From contig CAJAVU010000058.1 of assembly GCA_903945495.1 (NCBI GenBank), positions 1 to 54,344 of the forward strand: 54,344 nt of DNA, read 5' to 3'. The stretch is from an uncultured Flavobacteriales bacterium. GTDB taxonomy: Bacteria > Bacteroidota > Bacteroidia > Flavobacteriales_D > Crocinitomicaceae. This document shows, piece by piece, positions 45,114-53,555 of this stretch (position 1 is the first letter of the stretch; the number at the start of each line of letters is the position of its first letter). The position numbers and the translations under genes were made by a program. The notes beneath the pieces were generated by a model. That model did not search any database, was not told the origin of the DNA, and was given only the letters and a program-made list of their open reading frames with translations.

Positions 45114-46235
45114 TTATATTTGAATAAATCGTCCGCCCGTCATTTTGAATTTTAACTCGCCAACTTTAATCGTCTTTCCTTCTCCCGTTGTAGCGATATC
45201 AACCAAATCTTCTTCTATGGTGTGAACCGAACCTCCAGTTGCATATGCAATATCCAAATAGGATGTATTCATTCGGTCAGTAACGCCGCAAACCACAATG
45301 TGCACAACCACTTTCTCTTTTTTCAAGAAATCGAGTAATTTCATATCACAAGGTGTTTCCCAATTATCAGCAATCATCACCACATTTTGCTTGTTCTCAG
45401 GGTATTTCTTTATTGCATAACATATCGCTTCAAGGTTGTTTTCATAATGATCACCTTTTTGCATTGCTTCATAGGCTTTGTCCACGACTTTATCTGAGTT
45501 TCCAGTTTCTATCGTCCAAATACCAACTTCATCCAATACCGCCAATTGATTCGTACTTTTCTCTTCATTGTCATTGAAAAACACAATTTGTTTGAAGGTT
45601 TTCAATTTTTGATTGCTTTTCATCCAAAGGAGCAATTGAGCTGTATAGGGCGACATACTTCCTGTAACATCACATACCACCAACATATCTTTCCACGTTT
45701 TAGAACGAGTAAACACTTTGAGCAATGTTGAATCATCAGGAGGTGTTTTACCATTAACAATATTCGCTATTGTTTGATTTTCTGAGGCATAGCTTGGCAT
45801 CGGTCGATAATAGATTGTGATCCCATGAAAATAATTTTGTATACCGCCAGTGTGCTCAACTCCGGTTTGCTTCACGAGTTGCCATTGAATCATTGGATCG
45901 CCGAAAGCATCTGGGAATTGCATGTATAATTCAAGAATGCGCTTTCGATTTAATTCTGAAAAATCCGCTCCAACTGGATAATCTGAGTAGACTAAATCGA
46001 CACCAACTATTGTTTGATTTGCTAATTTTGACAATTCAGCCAAATTCTGAATCACATAATCACCTGGTTGCATTTTAAGTTTAAGGTATGTAAAGCCATT
46101 GTCATCTGGTTTATACTTTTCTACTTCAACAGTATCTTTAAATCGAATGTTCTCACGAATATTAACTTGCGCTGCGGCATACCCTTTCACCAAAAGAATG
46201 ATTGCCAGTAAAATGTAAGTATTTCTCATATTCAT
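45114..46235 (-). CDS. Secreted VWA-domain protein
   Basis: 373 residues with a signal peptide ending YAAAQ (~23). Residues ~180-360 form a von Willebrand A domain. The metal-ion site DVTGSMS (D189, T191, S193) is intact, and DNWETP near 292 is a further acidic turn. The N-terminal ~150 residues match no family that I recognise. VWA domains bind protein partners through Mg2+. Periplasmic or outer-membrane location is inferred from the signal peptide. Alternative Met at codon 3. Flanked by a TonB receptor gene 30 nt upstream on the same strand, so possibly co-transcribed. Confidence 0.83.
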   Translation of the reverse strand: MNMRNTYILLAIILLVKGYAAAQVNIRENIRFKDTVEVEKYKPDDNGFTYLKLKMQPGDYVIQNLAELSKLANQTIVGVDLVYSDYPVGADFSELNRKRILELYMQFPDAFGDPMIQWQLVKQTGVEHTGGIQNYFHGITIYYRPMPSYASENQTIANIVNGKTPPDDSTLLKVFTRSKTWKDMLVVCDVTGSMSPYTAQLLLWMKSNQKLKTFKQIVFFNDNEEKSTNQLAVLDEVGIWTIETGNSDKVVDKAYEAMQKGDHYENNLEAICYAIKKYPENKQNVVMIADNWETPCDMKLLDFLKKEKVVVHIVVCGVTDRMNTSYLDIAYATGGSVHTIEEDLVDIATTGEGKTIKVGELKFKMTGGRFIQI

Positions 46236-46265
46236 AGAACATGAGTATCATGAAAAAGTAACAGC

Positions 46266-48896
46266 TTAAAATCGAAGAATCAATTTTAAATTGAATCTGC
46301 GCTGTGTTAAATAGTTTGGAATAGAATAATATTTCCCCTCAACGTCCTGAATCCATTGTTTCGACAAAACATTGTTGATTCCCAGTAAATTAAAGACTTC
46401 AAAGGAGACAACGGCATCCGTGAAATTGCGCGTAATAAAGTTTTTCTTTTCTTTTTTCTTGTATAAGAAATCATAGGACATTCCAATGTCAACACGGAAA
46501 TAGGATTTCATGCGCAATGTATCTTTATAACGGTCGAAATCTGGCGGACCATAAGGTAAACGTGAACCAAACTGTAAGCCCATTTGAACACTGAAACTTT
46601 CAAAACCAGGCATTCTATCTTGCACCAATGCGCCAACATTTATGAATTGATCTGTTGGACGTGGAATGTATCCTGGATAAATTGTTGCACTATCAACCAC
46701 AACTTGATCTTCGCTGTATCCAAAAATGATTTTTTCACCCGCTTGATTGTAAAATTCTTTGTACGAATCATTCAGGATGTTTTCTTTTGTCGATAAGATT
46801 CCCAGCTTAAAAAAGGACTCGATTCCCTCAACAAATTGCCCGTTGATATTCATATCAATCCCGTACGCATAAGCGATTGCATCATTGTTCGCATAATAAC
46901 GCGTGCGAACATTGTCAATTTCATACGGATTCACATCCCATAAGTATTTGTAATATGCTTCTGCTGTAAATTTAAATGGTACTTCTCGGTTCCACATATT
47001 GAAATAAACGTCTGTACCAGCAACAACGTGAAATGATTTTTGGGATTTAACATTCAAATTTAGCTGACCATCAAACGTTCGAAATTCTCTGTAAAATGGG
47101 GGCTGATAATACAATCCAGATGCTAAACGAATCCCCATATCTCGGCGTTTAACGCGTCCATGATTCACCATGTACAAGCGCGGGAAATACGAAATTGAAG
47201 CACGCGGAGTTATGTACATTTCTTGATTAATTGTTGTATACCCAACACGCGTTCCATAACTTAAAGCAAAACGCGAACTCGATTCAACAATCGTATCTCT
47301 GAACGATTTTAGCACTTTCTTCCCTTTCTCTTTTACTTTTTTATCAAGCGCAACTGGGAAGTCACGTTTGGTGTTTAACCAGCTTGAGTTCATTTGAACA
47401 AATCCAGTTAAACGATTGGATTGAAGTGTTAATTTACCCTTAATTGTTTCGTATAATTCAACTTGATTACTTGTTCCTTGCGGCACACTGTATCCTGCAG
47501 AATCAATCATCTTCCATTCACTTAGAACATCATAAAAATCATCGTGTTGAAAATTGACTCCCCAATTGAATGTTTGACTTGTAAAGCGCACACGATCAGC
47601 ATCTTTAAACTTGCTCTTCAGAACATATTGCCCATTGTGATATACATTTAAGATTGTTGCGTTTAGCTTATTTCTGGCATGGTTTAAAAAGGTTCCAATT
47701 CCTAAAACAGCGATTGAATCACCATAATTTTCTTTGGATGGATCCATTTCTAATTCATTGATGTAATATTGACCTTGAATGTCGAAATATTCACGTTCAT
47801 TTGTATTAAACACCGTTGCATAAAAATCCAATTGCGTTTTTTTATTTGCTTTGATTTTCAAGGACGTTCCTCCCATCATTGTTTGGAACCTCGTTTGTTC
47901 CTGACCGTCAAAGTATATTTTAAACGAATACGCTTCGTTGGCAGTTCCAAAATCTGTTTCTTGGGTTTGAGGTGCAAAACGGTAATTATTACTTGAGAAA
48001 TGGCCTATTACACTCCATTTAATATTTTCTGTAACAGCAAAATTGGTTAAAAATTGAGCATCCCAAAAAACAGGATTATATGCACCTTTTGCAGGCAATG
48101 AATTCAATAAATAACCATTTGAGCGATATCGTGCACCAATCAAATAATCGAATCGAGATGTTGGATTGTGTTCAAAATGTGTTTCAACACCCATTAAGGA
48201 AGCCATTGCTGATCCTTTCAGTTTCTCAGGTGTTTTGTATTCAATATCTAAAACAGAGCTTAATTTATCTCCATATTGCGAATCAAAACCTCCAGCTGAA
48301 AAGCGCACCGATTTCACCAAGGCAGAATTGATAAAACTCATTCCTTCTTGTTGTCCACTTCGCGTTAGAAATGGCCTGTAAATATTAAATCCATTGACAT
48401 AGACTAAATTTTCATCATAACTTCCTCCTCGGACATTATAATTGGATGTTAATTCATTATTCGAAGATGCGGCTGTCATATAAACCAACGAACGTTCAAC
48501 AGAACCTAAAGGAAGTTTCTGAGCATCGTAATACGGTAATTTTGGAATTTCAAACGGCTCAGTTCTGACACCTTGGATTTTCACCTCATCTTCTTGAATG
48601 AAGCCAAATTTTACATCACCAACACGGATTATTGCTTGATTTTTGACGTCAATTTGTTTCGTTTCCGTCAAGTCATTCACAAGCATTTCCAATGAAATCT
48701 GCTGATTTAAATTGACAGAAAACTCAAAAATTCCTAAGGTATTCGTGTAAACGATAAAATTTGAATCTGCCGTAACTTTAATTTGAACATTCTCAAGTCC
48801 TTTGCTGCGTTTATCAATACATCGACCTGTAACCGTCGCTTTTTGAGCGAGAACAGGAAACGAAACGACTAAAACGGCAATCAATAATAAACGCAT
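46266..48896 (-). CDS. TonB-dependent receptor with carboxypeptidase-regulatory-like domain
   Basis: 876 residues with a signal peptide (1-17, ends VLAQ). Residues ~20-105 form a carboxypeptidase-regulatory-like domain (ATVTGRCIDKRSKGLENVQI...TLGIFEFSV). The plug follows (~110-230: GSVERSLVYMTAASSNNEL, YNVRGGSYDENLVYVNGF, VKSVRFSAGGFDSQYGDKLSS), then the barrel, ending RRFNLKLILRF with a terminal Phe. The ligand is unknown. A -7 box lies 4 nt before the start. The VWA gene 30 nt downstream may be functionally coupled. Confidence 0.88.
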   Translation of the reverse strand: MRLLLIAVLVVSFPVLAQKATVTGRCIDKRSKGLENVQIKVTADSNFIVYTNTLGIFEFSVNLNQQISLEMLVNDLTETKQIDVKNQAIIRVGDVKFGFIQEDEVKIQGVRTEPFEIPKLPYYDAQKLPLGSVERSLVYMTAASSNNELTSNYNVRGGSYDENLVYVNGFNIYRPFLTRSGQQEGMSFINSALVKSVRFSAGGFDSQYGDKLSSVLDIEYKTPEKLKGSAMASLMGVETHFEHNPTSRFDYLIGARYRSNGYLLNSLPAKGAYNPVFWDAQFLTNFAVTENIKWSVIGHFSSNNYRFAPQTQETDFGTANEAYSFKIYFDGQEQTRFQTMMGGTSLKIKANKKTQLDFYATVFNTNEREYFDIQGQYYINELEMDPSKENYGDSIAVLGIGTFLNHARNKLNATILNVYHNGQYVLKSKFKDADRVRFTSQTFNWGVNFQHDDFYDVLSEWKMIDSAGYSVPQGTSNQVELYETIKGKLTLQSNRLTGFVQMNSSWLNTKRDFPVALDKKVKEKGKKVLKSFRDTIVESSSRFALSYGTRVGYTTINQEMYITPRASISYFPRLYMVNHGRVKRRDMGIRLASGLYYQPPFYREFRTFDGQLNLNVKSQKSFHVVAGTDVYFNMWNREVPFKFTAEAYYKYLWDVNPYEIDNVRTRYYANNDAIAYAYGIDMNINGQFVEGIESFFKLGILSTKENILNDSYKEFYNQAGEKIIFGYSEDQVVVDSATIYPGYIPRPTDQFINVGALVQDRMPGFESFSVQMGLQFGSRLPYGPPDFDRYKDTLRMKSYFRVDIGMSYDFLYKKKEKKNFITRNFTDAVVSFEVFNLLGINNVLSKQWIQDVEGKYYSIPNYLTQRRFNLKLILRF

Positions 48897-48900
48897 GTGA

Positions 48901-48908
48901 CAAAAATA
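48901..48908 (-). promoter_or_regulatory. -7 box TATTTTTG before the TonB receptor
   Basis: Perfect TAnnTTTG on the minus strand, 4 nt before the ATG at 48896. No -33 TTG seen. Confidence 0.5.
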
Positions 48909-48994
48909 GTACTACTAACGAAATGAGAAAGGAAATATTATAAAATCGAGAAGCTTAGCGCGTAAATAGAGCAACAAACGTTGTATTGCTAGAA

Positions 48995-50584
48995 TTAAGA
49001 TTCTCGAATAATTACAAAATCTGGATCAAAAGGATCAATGAAACTATGTAACTGAGCAATTTTCGCGCTCACTTTCCCGTCTGCACACATTGAAATCAAG
49101 TTCATTGTACGTTCCTGCATTCCACCGTTTGGAAACAATTTTTCAAATATTTGGTCAATTGCTTTAAGTCCCGCATCATGTCGCTGCTTCACATTTCTGG
49201 TAAGTTTTTCCTTAATGCCTTCAAGTTGCTTTTGCATTTTTATTGTTTCTGCAAGTGCATATTTGTCCAAATTAGGATCAATCGCATCAATTTTATCAAT
49301 GATGGCCATTCTTAATTCCTCAAATTGTAGATCAATCTTTTCGAAATCAATTTCTTCAGAAGCATTTTCAGCTAAATAGTGCTTTTTAACATCCGAACTA
49401 TCTTTAAATAAATCTTCCAAAACAATTTCCGCTTTGTCCAAACGCTTAGAAGTTCCAGCATCTACCCACAAAAGCGAAGAACGCACTTGAATTAAAGGAT
49501 AAACCAATTCGATAGCATCAAATACTCCCTTTAATTGCAACCAATAAGATATTTCACCAACACCACCAACATAGCATAGATTTGGAAGTATAGTTTCTTG
49601 ATAAACGGGGCGTAAAATAACATTTGGAGAGAAACATTCAGGCTGATTGTTCACTAATTGAATCAATTCATCGTAGGAAAATTTCCCTTTCCCTTCTATA
49701 AAAAACCCTTCATCCAAATGCAAAATACGCTCGCGAATCTGATCTTCAATATAAAACAAGTTTATTTCACGCGCATTGACTTGCAATTTCAATCCTTCTT
49801 TTTGGATTTGTTCATTTGTCTTATGAACTGCATGAAACGAAAATTGTTCCTTCAATTCTTTTTCAACAAGGGGAATAATTGCATTTTTCAATTCTCGTTG
49901 ATCTCCGTCTACGACAATTAAACCATATGCTCCAAACAATTTATTGACTAGATTGAACGTAGCTTCGGCCAAATTTCCTCCATCATAGGCGTCAAAAATT
50001 GCTTGAATTTCACTCTCAGGTTGATTTTCAAAAAAGCCAGCAATCTCTTTCTTTAAACTGTCCAATCCGTCCAAACTAAATCTTCCAACTGGTCCAGTTT
50101 GAGTAGAATCCCATGTCATCTGACGATTAAACACTTCAACCGACTGAATTTCTTCAAAGTCATGATCTTCTGAAGCCATCCAAAACACAGGTACAAAGTG
50201 ATTTTCAGGATTGTTTTTGTTCAATTCCTCGGCTGTACGAATAACATGAAGAATTTTATAAATAAAGTAAATAGGTCCTGTAAAAATCGACAACTGATGA
50301 CCTGTTGTGATGGTAAATGTAGAAGATTTCTCAAGAAGATTGAGGTTCTTTTTTTGCTCAACTGTCGTTAATTCACCTGCATAATTTGCGTTTAAAACTT
50401 TCACCAAACGTTCTCTACTTTCTTTCGAGAAATTCGCTTCCTTTAAGTCAATTTGCTTTTCATAATTCGCTTCTGAAAACGTTTGACCAATAAAAGGTAA
50501 TACTTGTTCTTGATTGTATGCCAACTGATTTTGTTGATCTGTAAAAAGACCCGTCAACTGTCGGTGAAATGTAAATTTATGCAT
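48995..50584 (-). CDS. bshC: Bacillithiol biosynthesis cysteine-adding enzyme BshC
   Basis: 529 residues. Adds cysteine to glucosaminyl-malate in the last step of bacillithiol synthesis. Characteristic segments: TITTGHQLSIFTGPIYFIYK, VPVFWMASEDHDFEEIQSVE, GLIVVDGDQRELKN and YVGGVGEISYWLQLKG. A coiled-coil insertion (~430-480) is typical. Length is normal for the family. bshA and bshB are not in the window. The start is fixed by a -7 box 4 nt upstream. Confidence 0.96.
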   Translation of the reverse strand: MHKFTFHRQLTGLFTDQQNQLAYNQEQVLPFIGQTFSEANYEKQIDLKEANFSKESRERLVKVLNANYAGELTTVEQKKNLNLLEKSSTFTITTGHQLSIFTGPIYFIYKILHVIRTAEELNKNNPENHFVPVFWMASEDHDFEEIQSVEVFNRQMTWDSTQTGPVGRFSLDGLDSLKKEIAGFFENQPESEIQAIFDAYDGGNLAEATFNLVNKLFGAYGLIVVDGDQRELKNAIIPLVEKELKEQFSFHAVHKTNEQIQKEGLKLQVNAREINLFYIEDQIRERILHLDEGFFIEGKGKFSYDELIQLVNNQPECFSPNVILRPVYQETILPNLCYVGGVGEISYWLQLKGVFDAIELVYPLIQVRSSLLWVDAGTSKRLDKAEIVLEDLFKDSSDVKKHYLAENASEEIDFEKIDLQFEELRMAIIDKIDAIDPNLDKYALAETIKMQKQLEGIKEKLTRNVKQRHDAGLKAIDQIFEKLFPNGGMQERTMNLISMCADGKVSAKIAQLHSFIDPFDPDFVIIRES

Positions 50585-50588
50585 AGAA

Positions 50589-50618
50589 CAAATCTACAAA
50601 CTAAAGTGCAATAATCAA
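50589..50618 (-). promoter_or_regulatory. Promoter of bshC
   Basis: Minus strand TTG (50618-50616), 19-nt spacer, TAGATTTG (50596-50589), then 4 nt to the ATG. Complete consensus with a predicted leaderless transcript. Confidence 0.65.
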
Positions 50619-50750
50619 CTTGATGTAAGTCAATAAAAAATCTAATCTATATCACCTTGTTCGAAGCTTGATAACACGTACTTTAGGTTCATCTATTCAT
50701 AAAAATCAATTGTTTTAATCGATAAACGAATCAGATTTTCAAGATATCGG

Positions 50751-50758
50751 TATCTTTG
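50751..50758 (+). promoter_or_regulatory. -7 box TATCTTTG before the cyclophilin gene
   Basis: Perfect TAnnTTTG, 14 nt before the ATG at 50773, with an A-rich leader (CAAAAAAAAAGACA). No -33 TTG at the right distance. Confidence 0.55.
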
Positions 50759-50772
50759 CAAAAAAAAAGACA

Positions 50773-51225
50773 ATGGAAGCAATAATCAAAACAAATAAAG
50801 GAGACATGCGTGTTTCTTTGTACACAGAAGATGCACCAAATACAGTGGCAAACTTCGTGAAATTGGCGAAAGAAGGATTTTACAACGGCTTGAAATGGCA
50901 CCGCGTTCTTCCTGACTTTGTGATTCAAGGAGGTTGTCCAAATTCACGTGAAGGATCGAACGGAATGCCAGGAACAGGTGGACCAGGATACAAAATTGAT
51001 TGTGAATTAAGTGGTGGAAATCAACACCATGATAGAGGTGTGTTATCAATGGCACATGCTGGAAGAAACACTGGTGGATCACAATTTTTTGTTTGCCATT
51101 CTAGAAACAATACTGCCCATTTAGATGGAAATCATACATGTTTTGGTAAAGTAATTGAGGGGGTTGATATCGTTGATGACATTCGTCAAGGTGATTCTAT
51201 CGATGCAATTGAAATTATCGATTAA
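50773..51225 (+). CDS. Cyclophilin-type peptidyl-prolyl cis-trans isomerase
   Basis: 150 residues, cytosolic, with no signal. Catalytic-site segments: [16 protein letters not shown] (the usual FHR is WHR), [19 protein letters not shown], and [15 protein letters not shown]. The arginine of the HRV motif and the QFF residues are retained, so activity is expected. Accelerates proline isomerisation during protein folding. Monocistronic, followed by a strong terminator. Confidence 0.94.
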   Translation: MEAIIKTNKGDMRVSLYTEDAPNTVANFVKLAKEGFYNGLKWHRVLPDFVIQGGCPNSREGSNGMPGTGGPGYKIDCELSGGNQHHDRGVLSMAHAGRNTGGSQFFVCHSRNNTAHLDGNHTCFGKVIEGVDIVDDIRQGDSIDAIEIID

Positions 51226-51242
51226 TTAAAATAGATTAAATA

Positions 51243-51277
51243 AAAAATCCCCGCTAGCATTGCTAACGGGGATTTTT
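51243..51277. terminator. Bidirectional intrinsic terminator
   Basis: Stem AAAAATCCCCG-C-TAGC / GCTA-A-CGGGGATTTTT with one mismatch and a 3-nt loop, with A and T tracts for both strands. It separates the cyclophilin gene from the convergent lipoprotein gene. Confidence 0.92.
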
Positions 51278-51296
51278 AATGTTTTACAAAAAACGA

Positions 51297-51602
51297 TTAT
51301 TTAGCGCTTTTTACATAATTATCATGAACAGGTTTTAAATCTGGACATTTTTCTTCAATAGATTTACCCATTTGCTCATCGAATGGATCAACTTCAGTAG
51401 CTACATCTAAAGCACATAAAGAGAAATCTAAATCAGTCATGTCAATTTTGAACTCAGATGTATCAGCAGCAGCAGCAGCTGTTTTCTCTGACATACAATC
51501 ACAAATTTTACCTGCAGCTGTATCATACTCTGCTTTACCTGGTCCTCCACAAGATGCAACAACTAACGCAAGTGCTGCAAGTGCTAAAAAGTTTCTTTTC
51601 AT
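51297..51602 (-). CDS. Small lipoprotein of unknown function
   Basis: 101 residues. Lipobox VVASC with C18. The mature part contains a C-x-C pair (KICDCMSEK) and two more cysteines (FSLCALD, EKCPDLK), so disulfides in the periplasm are plausible. An Ala-rich stretch (TAAAAADTS) lies after the first pair. Acidic overall, no known domain. The 220-nt region up to dnaX contains the dnaX promoter; no strict TAnnTTTG is found for this gene. Confidence 0.75.
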   Translation of the reverse strand: MKRNFLALAALALVVASCGGPGKAEYDTAAGKICDCMSEKTAAAAADTSEFKIDMTDLDFSLCALDVATEVDPFDEQMGKSIEEKCPDLKPVHDNYVKSAK

Positions 51603-51783
51603 AATATCATTTTGGTTTCTCTAAAAGTATAAAAAAAAAGATTTGTCGCACACCTGAGTGTTAAAAAAATCACAATTAATTCATGATAATTTATCAACAT
51701 AAATAAGAGCATGTGTCTATTTCTTCATTTTAACCATTCTTCCATTCTTTCGCGGGAAATAAGTTTTTAACAATTGCTTTTTT

Positions 51784-51817
51784 TTGAACGAACATTTAAT
51801 TGATTCCATTAAATTTG
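51784..51817 (+). promoter_or_regulatory. Promoter of dnaX
   Basis: TTG (51784-51786), 23-nt spacer, TAAATTTG (51810-51817), then 5 nt to the ATG at 51823. The TTG that could be read as an upstream start is the -33 element. Confidence 0.65.
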
Positions 51818-51822
51818 TACCA

Positions 51823-53550
51823 ATGAGTGATTTCGTTGTTTCAGCCAGAAAATATAGACCCCAGACTTTCGACACTGTCGTAGGTCAAAAATCTATTACC
51901 AATACGCTGAAAAACGCTATTAAAATCGATCACTTAGCACAAGCTTTTCTTTTTTGTGGTTCACGTGGAGTTGGTAAAACAACTACTGCCCGAATTTTAG
52001 CAAAAACAATTAACTGTTTTAATCGAACAGAAGCTGTTGAGGCGTGCGATCAATGTGATTCGTGTTTGTCGTTTAATTCTGGAGCATCCTTGAATGTATA
52101 TGAATTAGATGCCGCTTCAAATAACTCAGTTGAAGATATTCGTAACTTAATTGATCAAGTGCGCATTGCACCGCAATTGGGTGATTATAAAGTGTATATC
52201 ATTGATGAGGTTCACATGTTGTCTTCTTCGGCATTCAATGCTTTTTTGAAAACATTAGAAGAGCCACCAAAACATGCGATTTTCATTTTAGCAACCACTG
52301 AAAAGCATAAAATCATTCCGACGATTCTTTCGCGTTGTCAAATTTTTGACTTCAGTCGAATCAAAGTGAAAGATATTGCAGACCATTTGGCATCCATTGC
52401 AACAAAAGAAGGAATTACCGCGGATCCTGAAGCCTTGCATTTAATTGCACAAAAAGCGGATGGGGCTTTACGTGATGCACTTTCAATTTTCGATCAAATT
52501 GTAACGTTTACGGGGAACAACCTAACATACAAAAGCGTTATCGAAAACTTAAACATTCTGGATTATGATTATTACTTCAGAATTGTTGAAAGCATGCAGA
52601 AAGAGGACATTCCATCTGCTTTATTGTTGTTAAATGATATTTATGAAAAAGGATTTGATGGACACAACTTCATTGTTGGATTAGCAGATCATTTCAGAAA
52701 CTTATTGGTTTGTAAAGATGTACGAACGGCTTCGTTACTAGAAGTTGGAGAAAACATCGAGCAAAAATACATTGATCAATCCAAGCAGCTGGATGCACAC
52801 ATTATCTTACGTTCACTTGCTATTTTGAGTAAGTCGGATGTGGATTATAAGTCTTCCAAAAATCAGCGCTTGCTGGTCGAAATGGCCATGATGCAATTAT
52901 GTTCCTTGAACCAGGAGCTCGAAAAAAAAAAATGGCTGACGGACCCCGTTGACATTATTCCTTTCCCAAGTCAAAATTTACGCGATAACGTTCCGGCAAC
53001 ACCAAAGCCGAATGCGCCAATTGTGCGTCAAGCGCCACTTGTTGAGCATGTTGAACCTAAAAACGTGAGTGTTCCAATCGGAAAACTAAGCTCTTCTACC
53101 CTTTCCATCAAGCAATTGATGGAGAAAAAAGAAGAGGAACAAGCCGCTTCGAACATCATGCCAGAGAACATGCCAATGAATTCTTTTTCATACGATCAAG
53201 TGAAAATGTTATGGCGTCGTTTCGCCTTCGAGATGAAGGAAAGAGGAATGGAAACCTTCTACAACGCCATGGTAAAGCGTGAACCAATCCAGAAAACAGA
53301 AACACATTTTGTGATGGATGTGGACAATCAAATTCAAGTCGATTATATTACGCCTCATTTACAAGAAATGACAGGATTCTTCCGAAAAGAATTGAAAAAC
53401 TATTCCTTCGAAGTAAGTTTCTCCTTGAATGAAAATCCGGAACAAGAAGTGAAATACCTTACAGGAAAAGATAAGTTTGCAGCATTGGCGCGCAAGAATC
53501 CGAACTTACACACCTTAAAAACAACGTTCAACTTGGATATTGAGTTCTAA
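51823..53550 (+). CDS. dnaX: DNA polymerase III subunit gamma/tau
   Basis: 575 residues from ATG 51823 (MSDFVVSARKYRPQTF), the canonical DnaX start; the TTG at 51784 is the promoter -33 element. AAA+ clamp-loader ATPase: Walker A GSRGVGKTT (46-54), zinc ligands C65/C75/C78/C81 (ACDQCDSC), Walker B YIIDEVHML (125-133), and sensor-1/SRC (LSRCQIF). Domain III ends near residue 365. At 367-370 the codons GAA-AAA-AAA-AAA contain 11 consecutive A residues (52922-52932). A one-base change there ends translation at residue 371 or 376, which would produce a gamma-like protein. The tau-specific part follows, with a proline-rich linker and a C-terminal domain. Confidence 0.96.
   Translation: MSDFVVSARKYRPQTFDTVVGQKSITNTLKNAIKIDHLAQAFLFCGSRGVGKTTTARILAKTINCFNRTEAVEACDQCDSCLSFNSGASLNVYELDAASNNSVEDIRNLIDQVRIAPQLGDYKVYIIDEVHMLSSSAFNAFLKTLEEPPKHAIFILATTEKHKIIPTILSRCQIFDFSRIKVKDIADHLASIATKEGITADPEALHLIAQKADGALRDALSIFDQIVTFTGNNLTYKSVIENLNILDYDYYFRIVESMQKEDIPSALLLLNDIYEKGFDGHNFIVGLADHFRNLLVCKDVRTASLLEVGENIEQKYIDQSKQLDAHIILRSLAILSKSDVDYKSSKNQRLLVEMAMMQLCSLNQELEKKKWLTDPVDIIPFPSQNLRDNVPATPKPNAPIVRQAPLVEHVEPKNVSVPIGKLSSSTLSIKQLMEKKEEEQAASNIMPENMPMNSFSYDQVKMLWRRFAFEMKERGMETFYNAMVKREPIQKTETHFVMDVDNQIQVDYITPHLQEMTGFFRKELKNYSFEVSFSLNENPEQEVKYLTGKDKFAALARKNPNLHTLKTTFNLDIEF
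52913..52952 (+). other. Predicted dnaX slippage/frameshift site (gamma/tau)
   Basis: AGGAG (52913-52917), 4 nt, then 11 consecutive A residues (52922-52932). Reading with one A fewer meets TGA at 52937-52939. Reading with one A more, or a -1 ribosomal shift, meets TGA at 52950-52952. A short hairpin ACGG-ACC-CCGT lies 6 nt downstream of the run. This is the arrangement known from dnaX genes that make both tau and gamma; occurrence in this organism is inferred. Confidence 0.7.
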
Positions 53551-53555
53551 GAGTT

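Noticed and set aside
50585-50772. tRNA or small RNA gene in the bshC-cyclophilin gap
   Set aside because: No cloverleaf, T-loop or strong hairpin was found; the region is explained by two divergent promoters in AT-rich sequence.
52922-52932. A11 run as a sequencing or assembly error
   Set aside because: The given length keeps the 575-residue tau frame fully open with sensible domains on both sides, so the frame supports 11 A. Read-level confirmation is still the decisive test.
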